Of a stretch of 64,000 bases of DNA, positions 12,215-25,040 are shown one piece after another. This DNA is from Ciona savignyi (Eukaryota; Chordata; Ascidiacea; Phlebobranchia; Cionidae). Where the stretch lies: assembly GCA_000149265.1 (NCBI GenBank), contig CH002901.1, positions 23,491 to 87,490 of the forward strand, given 5' to 3'. How positions within the stretch are numbered: the stretch's first letter is position 1; every line of letters begins with the position of its first letter. A program made the position numbers and the translations under genes. Below the pieces are notes generated by a model. It was not told the origin of the DNA and made no database searches. It saw only the letters and a program-made list of their open reading frames with translations.

Positions 12215-13262
12215 TATACGAGCAGGGGCCCTAACCACAATTTGTATTTTATACGCCGGGTATGTAGTTTGTTTCTGCAAGCAAAAACATGGGTACCTGA
12301 GGTAACAATCCAATCTTGTTATTAATGTTCATTACATAATATATGGTATTGTCAAATATGTTCACGTCAGGTTCATGTTATTCAACATTCCAGAAAGTTT
12401 TAACCGGACCGTCATAGTTTTGTTTCTGCAAGCATAAACGCATGGATACATGAGGTAACAATCCGATCTTGTTATAAATGTTTATTACACAATATATGTT
12501 ATTGTCAGATATGGTTACGTCAGGTCCATGTTGTTTAACATTCCAGAAAGTTTTATATTTTATTCTTGGTTAAGAACATAAATTTCTACTTTTTACATAT
12601 CTGGGTCATGTTATCTAACAATTCTTAAAATCTTAATTCGATTTGACGACTCCTGTTTGGAGATGTCGAAGCGATATGGCATGTCTATCACAAACATGAT
12701 TTAGGAACAAATCATTATTTTTAGGGTATTTTCCTAGGTATTTTATTTCATTTTTCTCATTGGTACAGCGGCGTCTATGGCACTAACATTCACCTAATTC
12801 CCAATCTAATTAAAAGTGGAGCAGCTGATCTAGCGCTGTGTCCAACATTCCACCAAATCTTAATAAAATTGGACCAGCCGTTTAAGCGCCATGCTCAAAT
12901 AAAGCTAAATTTTTAGAAAAAAATACCATTTTGGTTTTTAACATCCCAGGGGTATTCCCCTACATTTATCACCCACAAATTTTAGTTTCTGCATATATAG
13001 ACTATGTTTTTTTTTAACAAATGACAAAGTTTCATTGCGATTTCATTACATCTTCTCGTAGATGTCGGGGAGACATGCCATGCCTGTCGCAATCATTAAT
13101 TGAGGCAAAATTTCTTATTTGTTAAGGTATTTCCCTAGGTAACTTCTTTTTTTTTAAGTGTTAAATCAGTGGCTAATATACTTACATGTTACTAAATATG
13201 ATTAAAATCGTAGTAGCCGTTTAAGCTTTATGCCCAAAAAAAGCTAAATTTTTAAACAAAAA
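12215..13262 (+). mobile_element. Mosaic satellite-carrying element, truncated copy
   Basis: Contains the head segment (TTGTATTTTATACGCCGGGT) repeated twice, then about two to three of the 330-340-bp tandem units marked by the GTAGATGTCGGGG box and the TTTCCCTAGGTA motif. The 5' terminus and the 3' hairpin end are absent. It separates P450 duplication units 1 and 2. Confidence 0.7.
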
Positions 13263-13687
13263 TGGTAATGTGGTTTACGGAAAATTTTAAACTTGCTTTA
13301 TATCTAAATTGCGTGGTGTTTTTTATGTATGGTTGTACATTTAGGCAATCACTAAGCGAAAATTGAAAACATTTATTTAGATTAATATATAGCACATAGA
13401 AAAAAAATATGGTTGTATAAAATTAGACAATTACCAAGCGAAATTAGGAAACCTTTATTTAGATTCATATATTGCACAGCAAAGTGGCCTTTCTGGTATA
13501 TATTGAAAGCATCAGCAGTTTTTGACGTGTATTATAAACTAACTATGCGTAGGCTAATACGAACTTGGTAAATCATTTACGAAGTTTATTGCTCATGAAG
13601 TTACTCATTGACATTCAGACAGTCGTTAGGTAACTGATAAATTGAATGTAACTCGTTGAAAATATTATTTCCTAGCTAGCATTAGCA

Positions 13688-16600
13688 ATGATATTAGAAA
13701 TAATCAGAAATATGTCTCCTTACACACTGTTGTCGACCATCTTGGTGACATTTGCCGCTGTGGTGTACCAGTATTGGTGGAAAAGGCCCAATGGCTTTCC
13801 ACCTGGACCCAGGGGAATTCCATTCTTAGGGGTTATACCTTTTCTCGACAACTTTCCCGAGAAGTTATTAAAAAAATGGAGCTTAGAAAAGTATGGAGCG
13901 GTGATGAGTGCAAGATTAGGAACATCGGATGTGGTTGTCCTTAATACGTCGGAAAGCGTTGTTGAGGTGGGATTTATACAATAATGAATATCAGAAAGTG
14001 TGTGTGCTTGTCAGTGGTGGCGGTCAGCTCGTAGAATAGTACGTTTCTATTTAACCGAACGCTTGTATAATAGAAAACTGTCCCAAAGCTAGTCGAATAT
14101 GTCCTTGGACGAGGCACTTAACGGACTATGGCCGAACCCAGCGGATTAATGGGTTCTACTAAATTGAAAATCGTGTGAAACATACACAACAAAATGCAAA
14201 ACCCAGTGAATTAATGGGATTTACAAAAACTTTAAAGAATGTCTCATGATATACAGCAAAATACAATAATTCGAAATTATTTCGCGAATACTCAATATAG
14301 TGCCACCGATCGATTTCAAATTACTTTGCTTCGACTGTCGGTTAAGGAAAATTTTGCATTGTGTTCTTTATGAAGAAAACTTCCCTTAAATTCGGTAGAA
14401 CCCAAAAATTCATAGGGATTGGCCGATTTCCACTAAGTGAAGTATTTAGACCACGAAAACTTTTATCGAATAAATTTTTAACTATATAGTTTCTACAAAA
14501 GTAACTGTTTCATGTTGTCTGTAAAATTAAAGATTTTCTGTTAAAGAAAACCCAACTGATAAAGCCGATCTAGTTTGTATTCTAGAAACGTTAATATAAA
14601 AGCAAATAGAAACAAAATCACATTTTACCATGTTAACTATAACTCCAGGTGTTTACAAACCAAGGAAGTTTAACCAGTGGAAGACCAACTGAGAACATCT
14701 TTCGTCAAGCTACTGGAGACAAAGGAGTCATTTTGAAGGATTACTCAATGAAATTTAAAGCTTTAAAGAAATGGGTTATTCAATCACTTTCCAAGTAAGC
14801 AGTTAAATTTTAAGAAATGCGTCAATTTGTTTTATATTGCAGTAAAGTTTCTTTGAAAGCAATATGCAGTGACAATAAAGGTAGATAACTTAAACGTATC
14901 ACTTGAAAATGCGCAGACACGGCTTTGGCAGAAATGGAATGGAAGAACGCATTACAGAAGAGGCAGTTTGTTTCACTGAGTATCTTAAGTGCAAAGTTAG
15001 CAAACCAGTTGATATTAAGGTAAGGCACAGCCTTAAATGTTTTTTTCTGTGTCTCAAAATTATTTAATTTTGGAAATATAAAATCTTTTTTTGTCAGTTA
15101 AATCTGTACGTGTTGACATCAAATGTAATCTGTCGCATTGTATGCGGCCGACGTTACGAATTGGACGACCAAAAGCAGCTTAAATTTCTTGGAACAATGC
15201 AAAAAATGTAAGTTAAAAACGTAAATAAATATTAAATTTACTTTTCTAACGATTTTGCTGTGTGTTAAAGATCATAAACATGTGTTTATTTACGAGTACA
15301 CCAATAGCATTTAATTATTTTATTACTAGGTTTTTGAGGATATACACACTAGTTGATTTGTCTTATAACACTAATCATTTGAGCACTTTTACCCCAGGTT
15401 GGGAGACCCGTTAGATGCCCCGAAAGTTCTTCTGGTTAATTTTTTTCCAGGTCTCAAAAATTTACCTGTTTTCGGGCCAGCATATTCACGATTTGTTAAA
15501 AGAAATCAAGACATACAAGGTCGAGTATACATTAACAGCTAAAGAGCTTATTTCATAACCTGCTCCTTTTTGCGTGGGCGGACGCTCAGTAAAAATTAAT
15601 TGGCAAAAAGGAAAATTTTATAACGCATTGTTATAGTTTATTTCACTAAGCTGTGACCGAATCTTAAATACACAACCTTCGCGTTGTTGCTTAACACACT
15701 CTATATAAGCTACCATGTCTACAAATTTAATTGGTTGTATGCCATCTATAATACATATTACTTATCCTTCTAACTACATTATTAATATAATTAGTTCACA
15801 GATTTTAATATGTTTTTTGGTACTTTTATGCTTAAAAAATAATAATCTCCAATATTTTGCCTTTTTGTAGATTTCGCTCAAGGTCACATTGAGGAACATA
15901 AAAAAACATTTGATGAAAATAATTTAAGAGATTTCGTGGACAATTTCATTCATGAAATGAAGTTCGGAAAAGAAACTATAAGAGACTACTTTACGGTTAA
16001 TATTGTTTGTTAAGACAAAAATGTGTTTTACGTTAAGACAAAATGTGTTGAGCTATTCAAACCATACTTAAGTATAAATGTGTAGGTGGTTATTTGCTTG
16101 ATAAATATGCTTGCCCTTATCAAATTCGAGAAAACTTGTTGTGATCTAAATTTTGAGTTTTGTTAAATACCGAAAGTATTATCATTTTCGCTGGGTCCGG
16201 GCAATGTTCGTTAAGTTTCTTGCCCAAGAACACAACTGACTAGCTAGCGATCAGTTTTGAAGCTTAAACCTTTCAGTTAAAAGGCGTCGCACTAAACCAC
16301 CAGACTAACCGGTAATTACCAGACGTACAGCTAACATTTGAAATGGCCTATGACCAATTAATAGACCTCTATGTTCTGTCTTCATATGGCAGTATGCTTT
16401 TAAAAAGGGATTTTATTGTTTTAGTAAACATCATTTTTTATTAAAGATTTGTTTTTTCTTTAAACATTGTATTAAGTGACTCTTTGATTTATGGTCACAT
16501 CTTAATGTTTGGTTCTTATGCCTTGATGAATAACACCGTGCTGCAATCTTTAGAGAAAATATCATAAAGAAATTAGTTAAATTTGTATATGTGTTTTTAT

Positions 16601-17771
16601 TTTGTTTAATTTGTTATTGTGGTAAGTATAGAAATATTTGGGTTGTATTTAAACTACTAAGCTATTTTGTACTATATATTTTTAATATTCTTACAACAAA
16701 ATGCTGGTAACCAGTAACTAACCATTACTTATTTACTAATACATAGGAAGACGAACTAAATTCAATCATACGAGACATGTTTGTGGCGGGTTCAGAAACT
16801 ACAAGTAATAGCCTGCTCTGGTGCTTTGTACTTTTAATGCACCACCCCAAGCACAAGGAAACAATTGTCAAGGAAATAGACGAGGCAATGGGTAAGCCGT
16901 TATTACCGAGAACCACAACAACTCCAACTGTTACTGCTCAATGTAGGTGCGGATGGAATTCCAAGTTCAAAGCTAAGAGAGAAGATGCCGTTCACGTGCG
17001 CATTTATACAGGAATCTGTGAGATACTTTACGGTTGTGCCCATGGGAAGTCAGCATTACTGCCAAGAAGATATAAAAATCAATGGCTATACAATACCAAA
17101 AGGAACAACGGTATGGTTTGCATAGACGGCAGATAATATTGCCGGAGGTGTAGTGTATATGTATTTTTAACGCCGACTGTTGATACGATTACTATGAAAA
17201 AAGATAATTGGACAAGAATAATAAACAAGTTTTATATTAATCTAACATCAAGATTACAATGCCTGTAAAAAGTGTAGAACAAAAACAAATGCGTGTTTCG
17301 GTTGTAGTCATAAGTATAGGTGATGACGATCCCAATACACATTTGCATTTAGAAACTTACCTTTCTATTTGTTGGTCTTGACCTTAAAAAATGCGTTGCA
17401 AAATAGCCTTAGAAATATTATGTTGTAATATTTGCAAATATTGACGCATCACCTTACAGATTCTTTCCAATCTATGGGGAGTTCACAACGATCCAGTCAC
17501 ATGGCCAAACCCTTCGCAATTTGATCCGCACAGACATATTGACGACCAGGGAAAGTACCGAAATTCTAGCAAAGTTATTCCGTTTTCCATTGGACCACGT
17601 AGTTGCTTGGGGGAAGCATTGGCGAGACAGGAAATGTTTATTTTCTTTATAGCAATTCTACAAAAGTATGAGATCAATCCTGTGCCAGGCAAACCACTTC
17701 CGAGTTTAGTTGGGATAAATTCACTGACCTACACTCCTGCAAACTTTAAACTGATTCTAACTGAACGCTAA
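13688..17771 (+). CDS. Cytochrome P450, CYP2-clan, copy 2 (complete)
   Basis: Nine exons with consistent phases give 501 aa: 13688-13966, 14649-14794, 14917-15019, 15098-15207, 15398-15519, 15871-15995, 16747-16891, 16947-17110 and 17460-17771. Features by residue: hydrophobic anchor about 10-30, PPGPRG 38-43, I-helix AGSETT 309-314, K-helix ESVR 366-369, FDPHRH 419-424 where most family members have a PERF-like motif, and haem loop FSIGPRSCLGE 440-450 with the haem-ligand Cys447. Length and motif order are typical of microsomal CYP2-clan enzymes, which oxidise small lipophilic substrates; the substrate here cannot be told. Intron 7 is only 55 bp. The start was chosen as the Met opening the anchor, identically placed in copy 1. 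I see no lesion. Confidence 0.93.
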
Positions 17772-18153
17772 CTCGCGTTAACACTTTCAGTACTGTACAT
17801 ATGTGTTAAATAATTTGGCCAGTAACAAAAAATCATTAATACATTATAGTCGCAGTAATTTATATATCATAATGATCCGTTCGAACCAATACAATTTAAA
17901 CATCATACCGTACATAGCGTTGTGTATTATAAATTACAACTAGAGTAATAAATGTAGAAAAAAAGTTATCCAACCTTGCGGCGGCGGCTAGTAAACTCAT
18001 GATATGACAATTAATTGTTAACGTCGAAAAAGGTAAAAATAATAAACTAACATACATTTTTCATAAAAGTAACTTTATTCATTAGAAATATTGACTAAAT
18101 CCCCATTTATTTAGTGATTCTTTGATTAAAGTAAAAGCAACGTTAATACATAA

Positions 18154-20005
18154 CTAGAGAGTGTCAACCACGTGTTTAACCACCACCATTTGTAAAACAC
18201 ATTTCGTATGCCATATATTCATGCTACAGGGTCCCTAACCACTATTTGGATTTTATACACTGAGCATGTACCTTGTTTCTGCAAGCATAAACGCATGGGT
18301 CCCATAGTTGTCCAACCAAACTTCTTTTCAATGTGGTAGTTAAAAAAAGAATAAACATCTTAATTTACGAACATTTTACCTTAAATGTTTTAAATTAAAC
18401 CTTTTTAAGCGCTGTAATGAAATAAGAGAAATTTCCCTAGGTTTAGTAGATGAGTTTCTGTTTTTACATATGTTGGCCATGTTATGTAACAATTCTTAAA
18501 GTTTTAATGTCATTTGTCGACTCCTTGTTGGAGATGTCAGAGCGATATGGCATGCCTGTCACAATCATAATTCAGAACTATATCTTCGTTTTTAGGGGAA
18601 TTACTATAAGCAAATGTGTTCTTTCTTTTAATTGGCCTAAAGTGTCTAATGGTCTAACATTTAACCAAATCTGATCAAAATTAGAGCAGCCGTTCAAGCG
18701 CTATGCCCAAAAAATCTAATTTTTTAGAAAAAAATGTTTTGGTTTTTAACGTCTCAGGGGAATTTCCCTAGATTCATTACCCAAAATTTTGGTTTCTGCT
18801 TATCTAGACCATGTTCTGTTACAAATGTCAAATTTTTATTGCGATTTCATTACTCCTTTTGCTAGATTTCGGGGCAACATTGGCGTGCTTGTTAAAATCA
18901 TAATTAGAGAACAAAATCCGAATTTTAGGGTATTTCCCCTGGGTAATTTTTTTATTTTCTTTTAAGTGTTAAATCAGTGACTAATGCACCTACATTCCAC
19001 CAAATCTGATTCAAATTGTATCGGTCGTTCAAGCGCTATGCCCAAAAAAGGCTATTTTTTTAGAAAAAAAATACCGTTTTGGTTTTAACGTCCCAGGGGA
19101 ATTCCCCTAGATTTATCACCCACAATTTTGATTTCTGCATATCTAGACCATGTTGTCCAACAAATCACCGAGTTTCATTGCGATTCCATTAACCCTTCTG
19201 GTAGATGTCGGGGCGACATAACATGCCTGTCACAATTATCATTTAACAGCAAAAGTTTAATTTTTAGGGTATTTCCCCAAGTAATTTTTTTATTTCTTTT
19301 AAGTGTTAAATCAGTGACTAGTGCACTAACATTCTATCAAATTTGATTCAAATTGGAGCAGCTGATCAAGCGCTATGGCCTAAAAAGCTAATTTTTTAGA
19401 AAAAAATGGACCGTTTTGGTTTTTAACGTCCAAGGGGGGAATTCCCCTAAATTTATTACCCAAAATTTTGGGTTTCTGCATATCTAGGCCATGTTGTCTA
19501 AAAAATCACCAAGTTTTATTGCGATTCCATTATTCCTTCTGGTAGATGTCGGGGCGCCATAGCATGCCTGTCACAATTATCATTTAACCGCAAAAGTTTA
19601 ATTTTTAGGGTATTTCCCTAGGTAATTTTTTTATTTCTTCTAAGTGTTAAATCAGTGACTAGTGCACTAACATTCCACCAAATTTGATTCAAATTGAAGC
19701 AGCCGTTCAAGCGCTATGGCCTAAAAAGCTATTTTTTTTAGAAAAAACGACCGTTTTGGTTTTTAACGTCCAAGGGGAATTCCCCTAAATTTATTACCGA
19801 AAATTTTGGTTTCTGCATATCTAGACCATGTTGTCTAAAATCTCACCAAGTTTCATTGCGATTCCATTATTCCTTCTGGTAGATGTCGGGGCGCCATGCC
19901 CTGCCTGTCAAGCGTTTGACGAAGAAAAAAAAAAAGAAAAAAAAAAGAAAAAAAAAAAACGGACAAAAACAATATGTGTCCCATTTTTTCAAATGGGACC
20001 CATAA
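18154..20005 (+). mobile_element. Mosaic satellite-carrying element, full copy with known empty site
   Basis: About 1852 bp inserted in sequence that is uninterrupted behind P450 copy 1 (AATACATAATAAAACCGG at 11671-11688). It begins CTAGAGAGTGTCAACCACG, has a unique head of about 300 bp, then roughly five tandem units of 332-341 bp. Box positions near 18530, 18862, 19201, 19542 and 19879 set the period. It ends with the palindrome-like GTCAAGCGTTTGAC, a long A/G tract, and a hairpin TCCCATTT...AAATGGGA. ATAA occurs on both sides, so a 4-5-bp target duplication, or none, are both possible. There is no coding capacity, so it is non-autonomous. Confidence 0.85.
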
Positions 20006-20164
20006 TAAAACCGGAGCGAAAATAAAGCATACGATTTTGTGTTTAGCAAAAAAACAGGAACGAAATTTTCTAAAATTACGCCCGATAGGAACAAATAAAA
20101 CTTGCTTTGTTCTCAAATATCTAAAATATAAGCTAAAAATTGACCAAATCTGAACATATGCCCT

Positions 20165-20420
20165 GAAAATTGCAACTATTTTATTGGATGGATGACAACA
20201 TAATAGTCGAATGCAAAGCTTTGATGCAAACTGATGGAGCGACACCGATTTTAATAAATTCAAACTGGGGACAAAATTATAAGCGATAAAAAATGCTGTG
20301 TCAGGCAAACCGCTTCTGAGTTTAGTAGGAATAAATTTATTGACCTGCACTTCTGCAAATTTTGAACTGATCCTAAATGAATGCTAACTCGCTCTAACAC
20401 TTTGAGTGCTGTACATAATA
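20165..20420 (+). pseudogene. P450 last-exon relic behind copy 2
   Basis: Homologous to the 11968-12178 relic but longer. It keeps the degenerate C-terminal exon (KPL-SLVGINLLTCTSANFELI) through the equivalent of the stop codon and the first 3' UTR bases (GCTAACTCGCTCTAACACTT). Several in-frame stops upstream and the absence of a haem loop show that it is dead. Confidence 0.8.
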
Positions 20421-21791
20421 ATTCCTATGGACAGTAAGCAGCAGCATATGAGTATTTATTATATTATATCCTTCGTAATGTTTATATTACCACATTGATC
20501 CGTGTGAACAAAAGTTTTAAATATTTTGTTGAGTTTTAATTTACACAACTCATAAAAAACACGAAGTACAATAGCGATGTGGTTATAGCCTACCGTTTCT
20601 AATTACAACTCGACACCATTTCTTAAAGTATAGACACCATTTCTTAAATACTAGGAAGCAAAAATAATATAATAAAAGTAAATTTGTATAAAAGTAACTT
20701 TTGTGCATTATATATTTGCTTTTAAATTAGTTAAATTCTTGTTTAAAGGTAAAGGAGTGTTAATTGCTATAATAAAACAGAGTTAATAGCAAAGAAAGAG
20801 TATACGATAATAGGCATATATGTACCCTAACAAACAATGACCTTATCTAAAGGTAGGCAAGTACAGCTATTAATTAAAATTTACCTCTATTCCCTAAATT
20901 TAAACAATCTTCGTTAAGTGTTTGCACGAAGGCATAATCGATGTGCTATCAGTTGATTACGAATGATTGAAGATAGCCTATAGGCTATATATGTACTTGT
21001 TTGGGATTCGTTTTTATTTTTTAGGAGAAATATATATTACTCCCTCAGGACAATATTTTTCATTTTGGATTTTTTTTAATCAGGAGTAAAAACGTACAAG
21101 CTTAACAAAAAAATGTGGCATGGCGTTTTATATCGATTTTGAACATTTTTACAACAGTTAATATTGGAATATATATACCACAGTGATTGCGGTATTGTGG
21201 CGTTACAGACGATGACTTATGGACGATATTGACTGACTGTGACATATCTTCGAATGCATATTTCCTGTTCCGCGTCACGCAAACGTTTGCAACAGAAAAA
21301 ATGCATGCTTTTTTAGGGCGATGGAAATATAATCAGCCAATTCTAAACAAATGATTAAGGGGGGCAATATCCGACATCTATGTAATTTCCCTATAATAGA
21401 AGCTAATGGGAATATATTTCACATTATTTAAAAACCAAGACATGTACCTGACACAGGAAGTATTCGATTTTTCACTATTTAAACTGAAACTTGGATCTGC
21501 AAACTAAACCCAAAACTTTCCAATTTTTTTCTTACAAATTTTGAGCTGGTACCCCTTTTACATCGAAATTTTCCCCCCAATAAAACAGTAAGAAGATGCA
21601 CAATCAACACCTTTATTTCAAAAAGCACAGCTAAACGAGAACACCGGCACGCAGCCTAGCACATGCTGCTTCCAACCGTAACATGACCACCATTGCTACT
21701 GAGAAAACACTGATTTAACTAGCTTGACTAAGACATTACCACTCGTGAGTTGCGACAGAGCATAGAGATCAATTAATTGTTTATACGCCGT
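20421..21791. other. Intergenic between P450 unit 2 and BHMT
   Basis: AT-rich sequence with no recognisable exon, RNA gene or catalogued repeat. It includes the BHMT 3' flank; an AATAAAA at 21581-21587 points the wrong way for BHMT. Confidence 0.5.
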
Positions 21792-24700
21792 CTAGACGCG
21801 TTCACAATCTTCGTCTATTTGAGCACAAGGTGCCCCGAAGATTCGACCTGTTCCCGGAACGAGATCTCTCCAATACTCCACTTTAGCCCTGGACAGTTTG
21901 TATCAAGTTTGATAACATATTAGAAGAAATAAGCAACAACATTACATCAAGAAATAAAGACGATTTTAAACGAACCGAAATCATGACATAGCAATGCAGA
22001 TTGGTGTTCCGGAATCTAGGCATTAAGGTCACTTTTTTTGTAAAAATATGTAAAATATATAGGCCTACATGAACAGTGTGGCAGTCGAATCAAAGCTCAA
22101 ATATACATATATCACATACATCACTTGATAAAAAATTAAGCACATTTAAAGGTGTAAGATTTCAGTCTTTATTGTGGATTTGTACGTTCGGGAGTATAGG
22201 CTACAAGTGATAGTGACAAATAGCCATATACCAATGGCTATTCGCAACAGGATTTATAAGTTGACTCCAAGCCTGGCTCACAACAGAATAAAATTATTAT
22301 AAAAACCTTACTTTTTCTTGCAGTTAGACAAACTAGCACTTTTCAGAAAACCCAACTGTGGACACATGTCGTTCACTGCTGGTTCAACTTTCCGTTCCAC
22401 TGCTAACTACAAAATCACAGAGGTTATAGCTGTAAATACCAGTTTTTTTGAATAGAAATACAGCAAACCTCCTGGGCAATGGCCCGAATGTGGTGTGGCT
22501 CCGCTCCGCAACAGCCTCCAATATATTGCACCCCCATTTCGAAAGCTTTACGAGCAAATTTACCGAACTCAAATCGGGTTACAGATCGAGAATCCAAAGC
22601 TAAAAATGTGAACGGAAGCAAATATTGATCACGGGTGTACAAAGTTATATAAAGAGTTATACCTAGTGATGGGGTTCAAAATTTTAAGAACAGGTTCTCT
22701 TTTGTACCGTACTTACTAACAACAGGTTTCCTAAAAGGTCTAATGTCTGTAAAAAAACAAGAATCGGATCGGTGATTATCCCGACGTTCAAAGAACGGGT
22801 TCGACGAACCCATGCAACCTCTTTAGTCCCATCACTGGTTATACCCCATTTTTAGACCTAAAAGTAGTCAATGCATGCATGTATGACTGCATACTGCTTG
22901 CAGTTATAAGACCATGAAGTAAAATAAAACATAATATAACCTAATAATATACTTAACGTAGACCTACATATATTATAGACAACCAAATGAGTTTGAGGGA
23001 AATGTCCACCGTATATTTTGAGAAAAATAAGAAATTTTCACTCACCAAATGGGAACTCAGGCAGAGCCAAGTATCCCATCTTTTGATTTTCTACTTCTGG
23101 ACACATCCAGCCAAGTGGCTGACACATTAGGTAAGGCGACAATCCGACATCTTTAACAGCATCTTTAATACGCTTCATTGTTTTCAGAGCAGTTACAGGA
23201 TCATACAAGCAGTTGATACCTGTCAGTTATTAGGTTCGGTTACTTACACACCAGTTGATCCTTGGGTCGTAAGCGTACCAATCTGATTTTTTAGCATCGG
23301 TAATGTTGCATACTATTTAATAAGGTAAAATATGTCTATAAATTACTTTTTTATTTTTTAATGGTATTGGAGTAGTTCCGGGGAATACTGAGTAATTTTA
23401 ATTTCATTTTGAAATGCAAAATTGAATTAAAAAACTGCCGACTAATAGGCTTAAATAGCATACTTCTTCCAAACTACATATTTTTATCACGTATTGAGGC
23501 GGTAACTTCTCTGATAAAATCAATTATTTTATTTATTTCCCAATTTTATATTACAAGTTCATTTTTGAATTAAAGTAAATTTTTCAATTCAGTCTCGAGA
23601 TTTAAAGTTTGGGTATTTTATACTTCTCGAAAGAGACTAAAACACTTCTCCCACTTTATTATACGTTTCAAATTTAACCAATCTGCCATAAATTTTCCCT
23701 AAATGACATGAAAACACAGGTCACGGTACTTATGTATAGGTTTAAAGATTATACTTACCAATTATGTCGGCTCCGGTTTTGGCCATTCGAATGGCACAAT
23801 TCTCGACAGAAACGCCGTCTAGGTCGCCAGTCGGACCAATTCTCATCGTACAGGCAACAGGTAACTTCGACTTTTTTAAAACTTCCACGCAAATTTCCAA
23901 TTCTTCAATGTGGGCAAAGTACTAGAAATAGACGTCAATTTTTTGTAAGATAATATTAAGGTTTATTTATTGTAGTAGAGGTTTTTTCATAGCTCGCCGT
24001 GTAACTTGACGCGCAGGCAAAAATCTATAGTATAAGAATGTGAAAACTCATTCTGTATACGCTGCAACAAATCTACAGTCTTAAAATTCGTAAAGCATCC
24101 AACTCAACAGCATGAACTACTAACATACAAATTAGGTTGTTAACTAAGCAAATGATTTAACAATTGTTGGCACGCTAAGTTTGTTAATTTATAATATTAC
24201 TATTAAACCGCCACACTGCATTTTAAAGATTCCATCCTCTTGCAGTACGTAGTTGTATTTTGTAATTTATTAGTCGCATTCGTTATAATTATAGGTTTAT
24301 CATTAATATCAGACATATAAAGAATCAAAAGTTGCATAAAAAAAAACTAAGAGAGTTACTTTATTGTTTGTATCGCTATAGATTCATCGGTGACGTCCTA
24401 TAATAAAATTTACAAATGTTGCATTGACTTGCCTCGGCAACAAAGTAGTCCACTTTGTTCTTAAGGTATAGATTAAGTAATTTCTGAAAACTTTGCCTCG
24501 TATCCGTTTCATTCTTCCCCCTTACAAAATCGGCCACTGGACCAACCGAGGCATAAACCAGAGCGCCGTTTTCTGTCGCAACTTCTCTCGCAATGTTACA
24601 AGCGGCTTCGTTTATTTCTTCCACCTTTAGGATATTGTGTTATTATTTTAAAATATTTTGCAACTTATAAAACATACCGAAAAGTTATTTGAAATACTAT

Positions 24701-24932
24701 CTGCACCAGTTTTCCAACTTCCTTCAGTAAAATTAAAACAAGGCGCCTGAATAGCGTCTGCACCAGCACGAACATATTCGCTAAGCAACTGCCGAACTGC
24801 TTCTGGGTATTGAATAACTGCTTCTGGTGTCCAAGCGCCAGCTCGGCAATAACCTCTCTTTTCCAGGGTTAAAAGTACGCTTCCATCGCCAACAAAAGGT
24901 CCATTAGAGAGTCTTTGTAAAATTCCTGACAT
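21792..24932 (-). CDS. bhmt: Betaine-homocysteine S-methyltransferase-like
   Basis: Family enzymes move a methyl group from betaine (or a related donor) to homocysteine in the cytosol. Seven exons, 368 aa: 24678-24932, 24433-24624, 23759-23921, 23046-23219, 22469-22599, 22312-22406 and 21792-21888; all phases fit. The three zinc ligands of the family are present as Cys207 (GINC) and Cys291-Cys292 (IGGCCG). GDG at 15-17, EKRGY at 24-28, GAWTPEA at 32-38 and AEYF from residue 148 are conserved. The intron after exon 2 has a GC donor (GAG/gcaagt). Human BHMT Tyr77 aligns with Asn67 here, and the segment around human Glu21 is one residue shorter with Pro12 in place of Glu. It is shorter than the roughly 406-aa vertebrate enzyme at both ends. 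The donor may therefore not be betaine. Confidence 0.9.
22664..22837. mobile_element. hAT-like MITE with perfect 8-bp target duplication
   Basis: 174 bp with inverted ends TAGTGATGGGGTTC and GTCCCATCACTG, flanked on both sides by GTTATACC (22656-22663 and 22838-22845). A second copy is at 40872-41047. It lies in a BHMT intron. No coding capacity. Confidence 0.85.
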
Positions 24933-25040
24933 ACTAGATTTTGCTGGGCATCAAACAAGTCGATATATATAGTGCGTTACGAGAACTTCGAAATGGCATA
25001 CTAGGTTAGCGCACATTTGACAAAAGGAAATTGTTAATTA

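Noticed and set aside
19853..20350. 165-codon minus-strand frame with a Phe/Leu run
   Set aside because: The run is the mosaic element's A/G tract read in reverse; the frame crosses two unrelated features.
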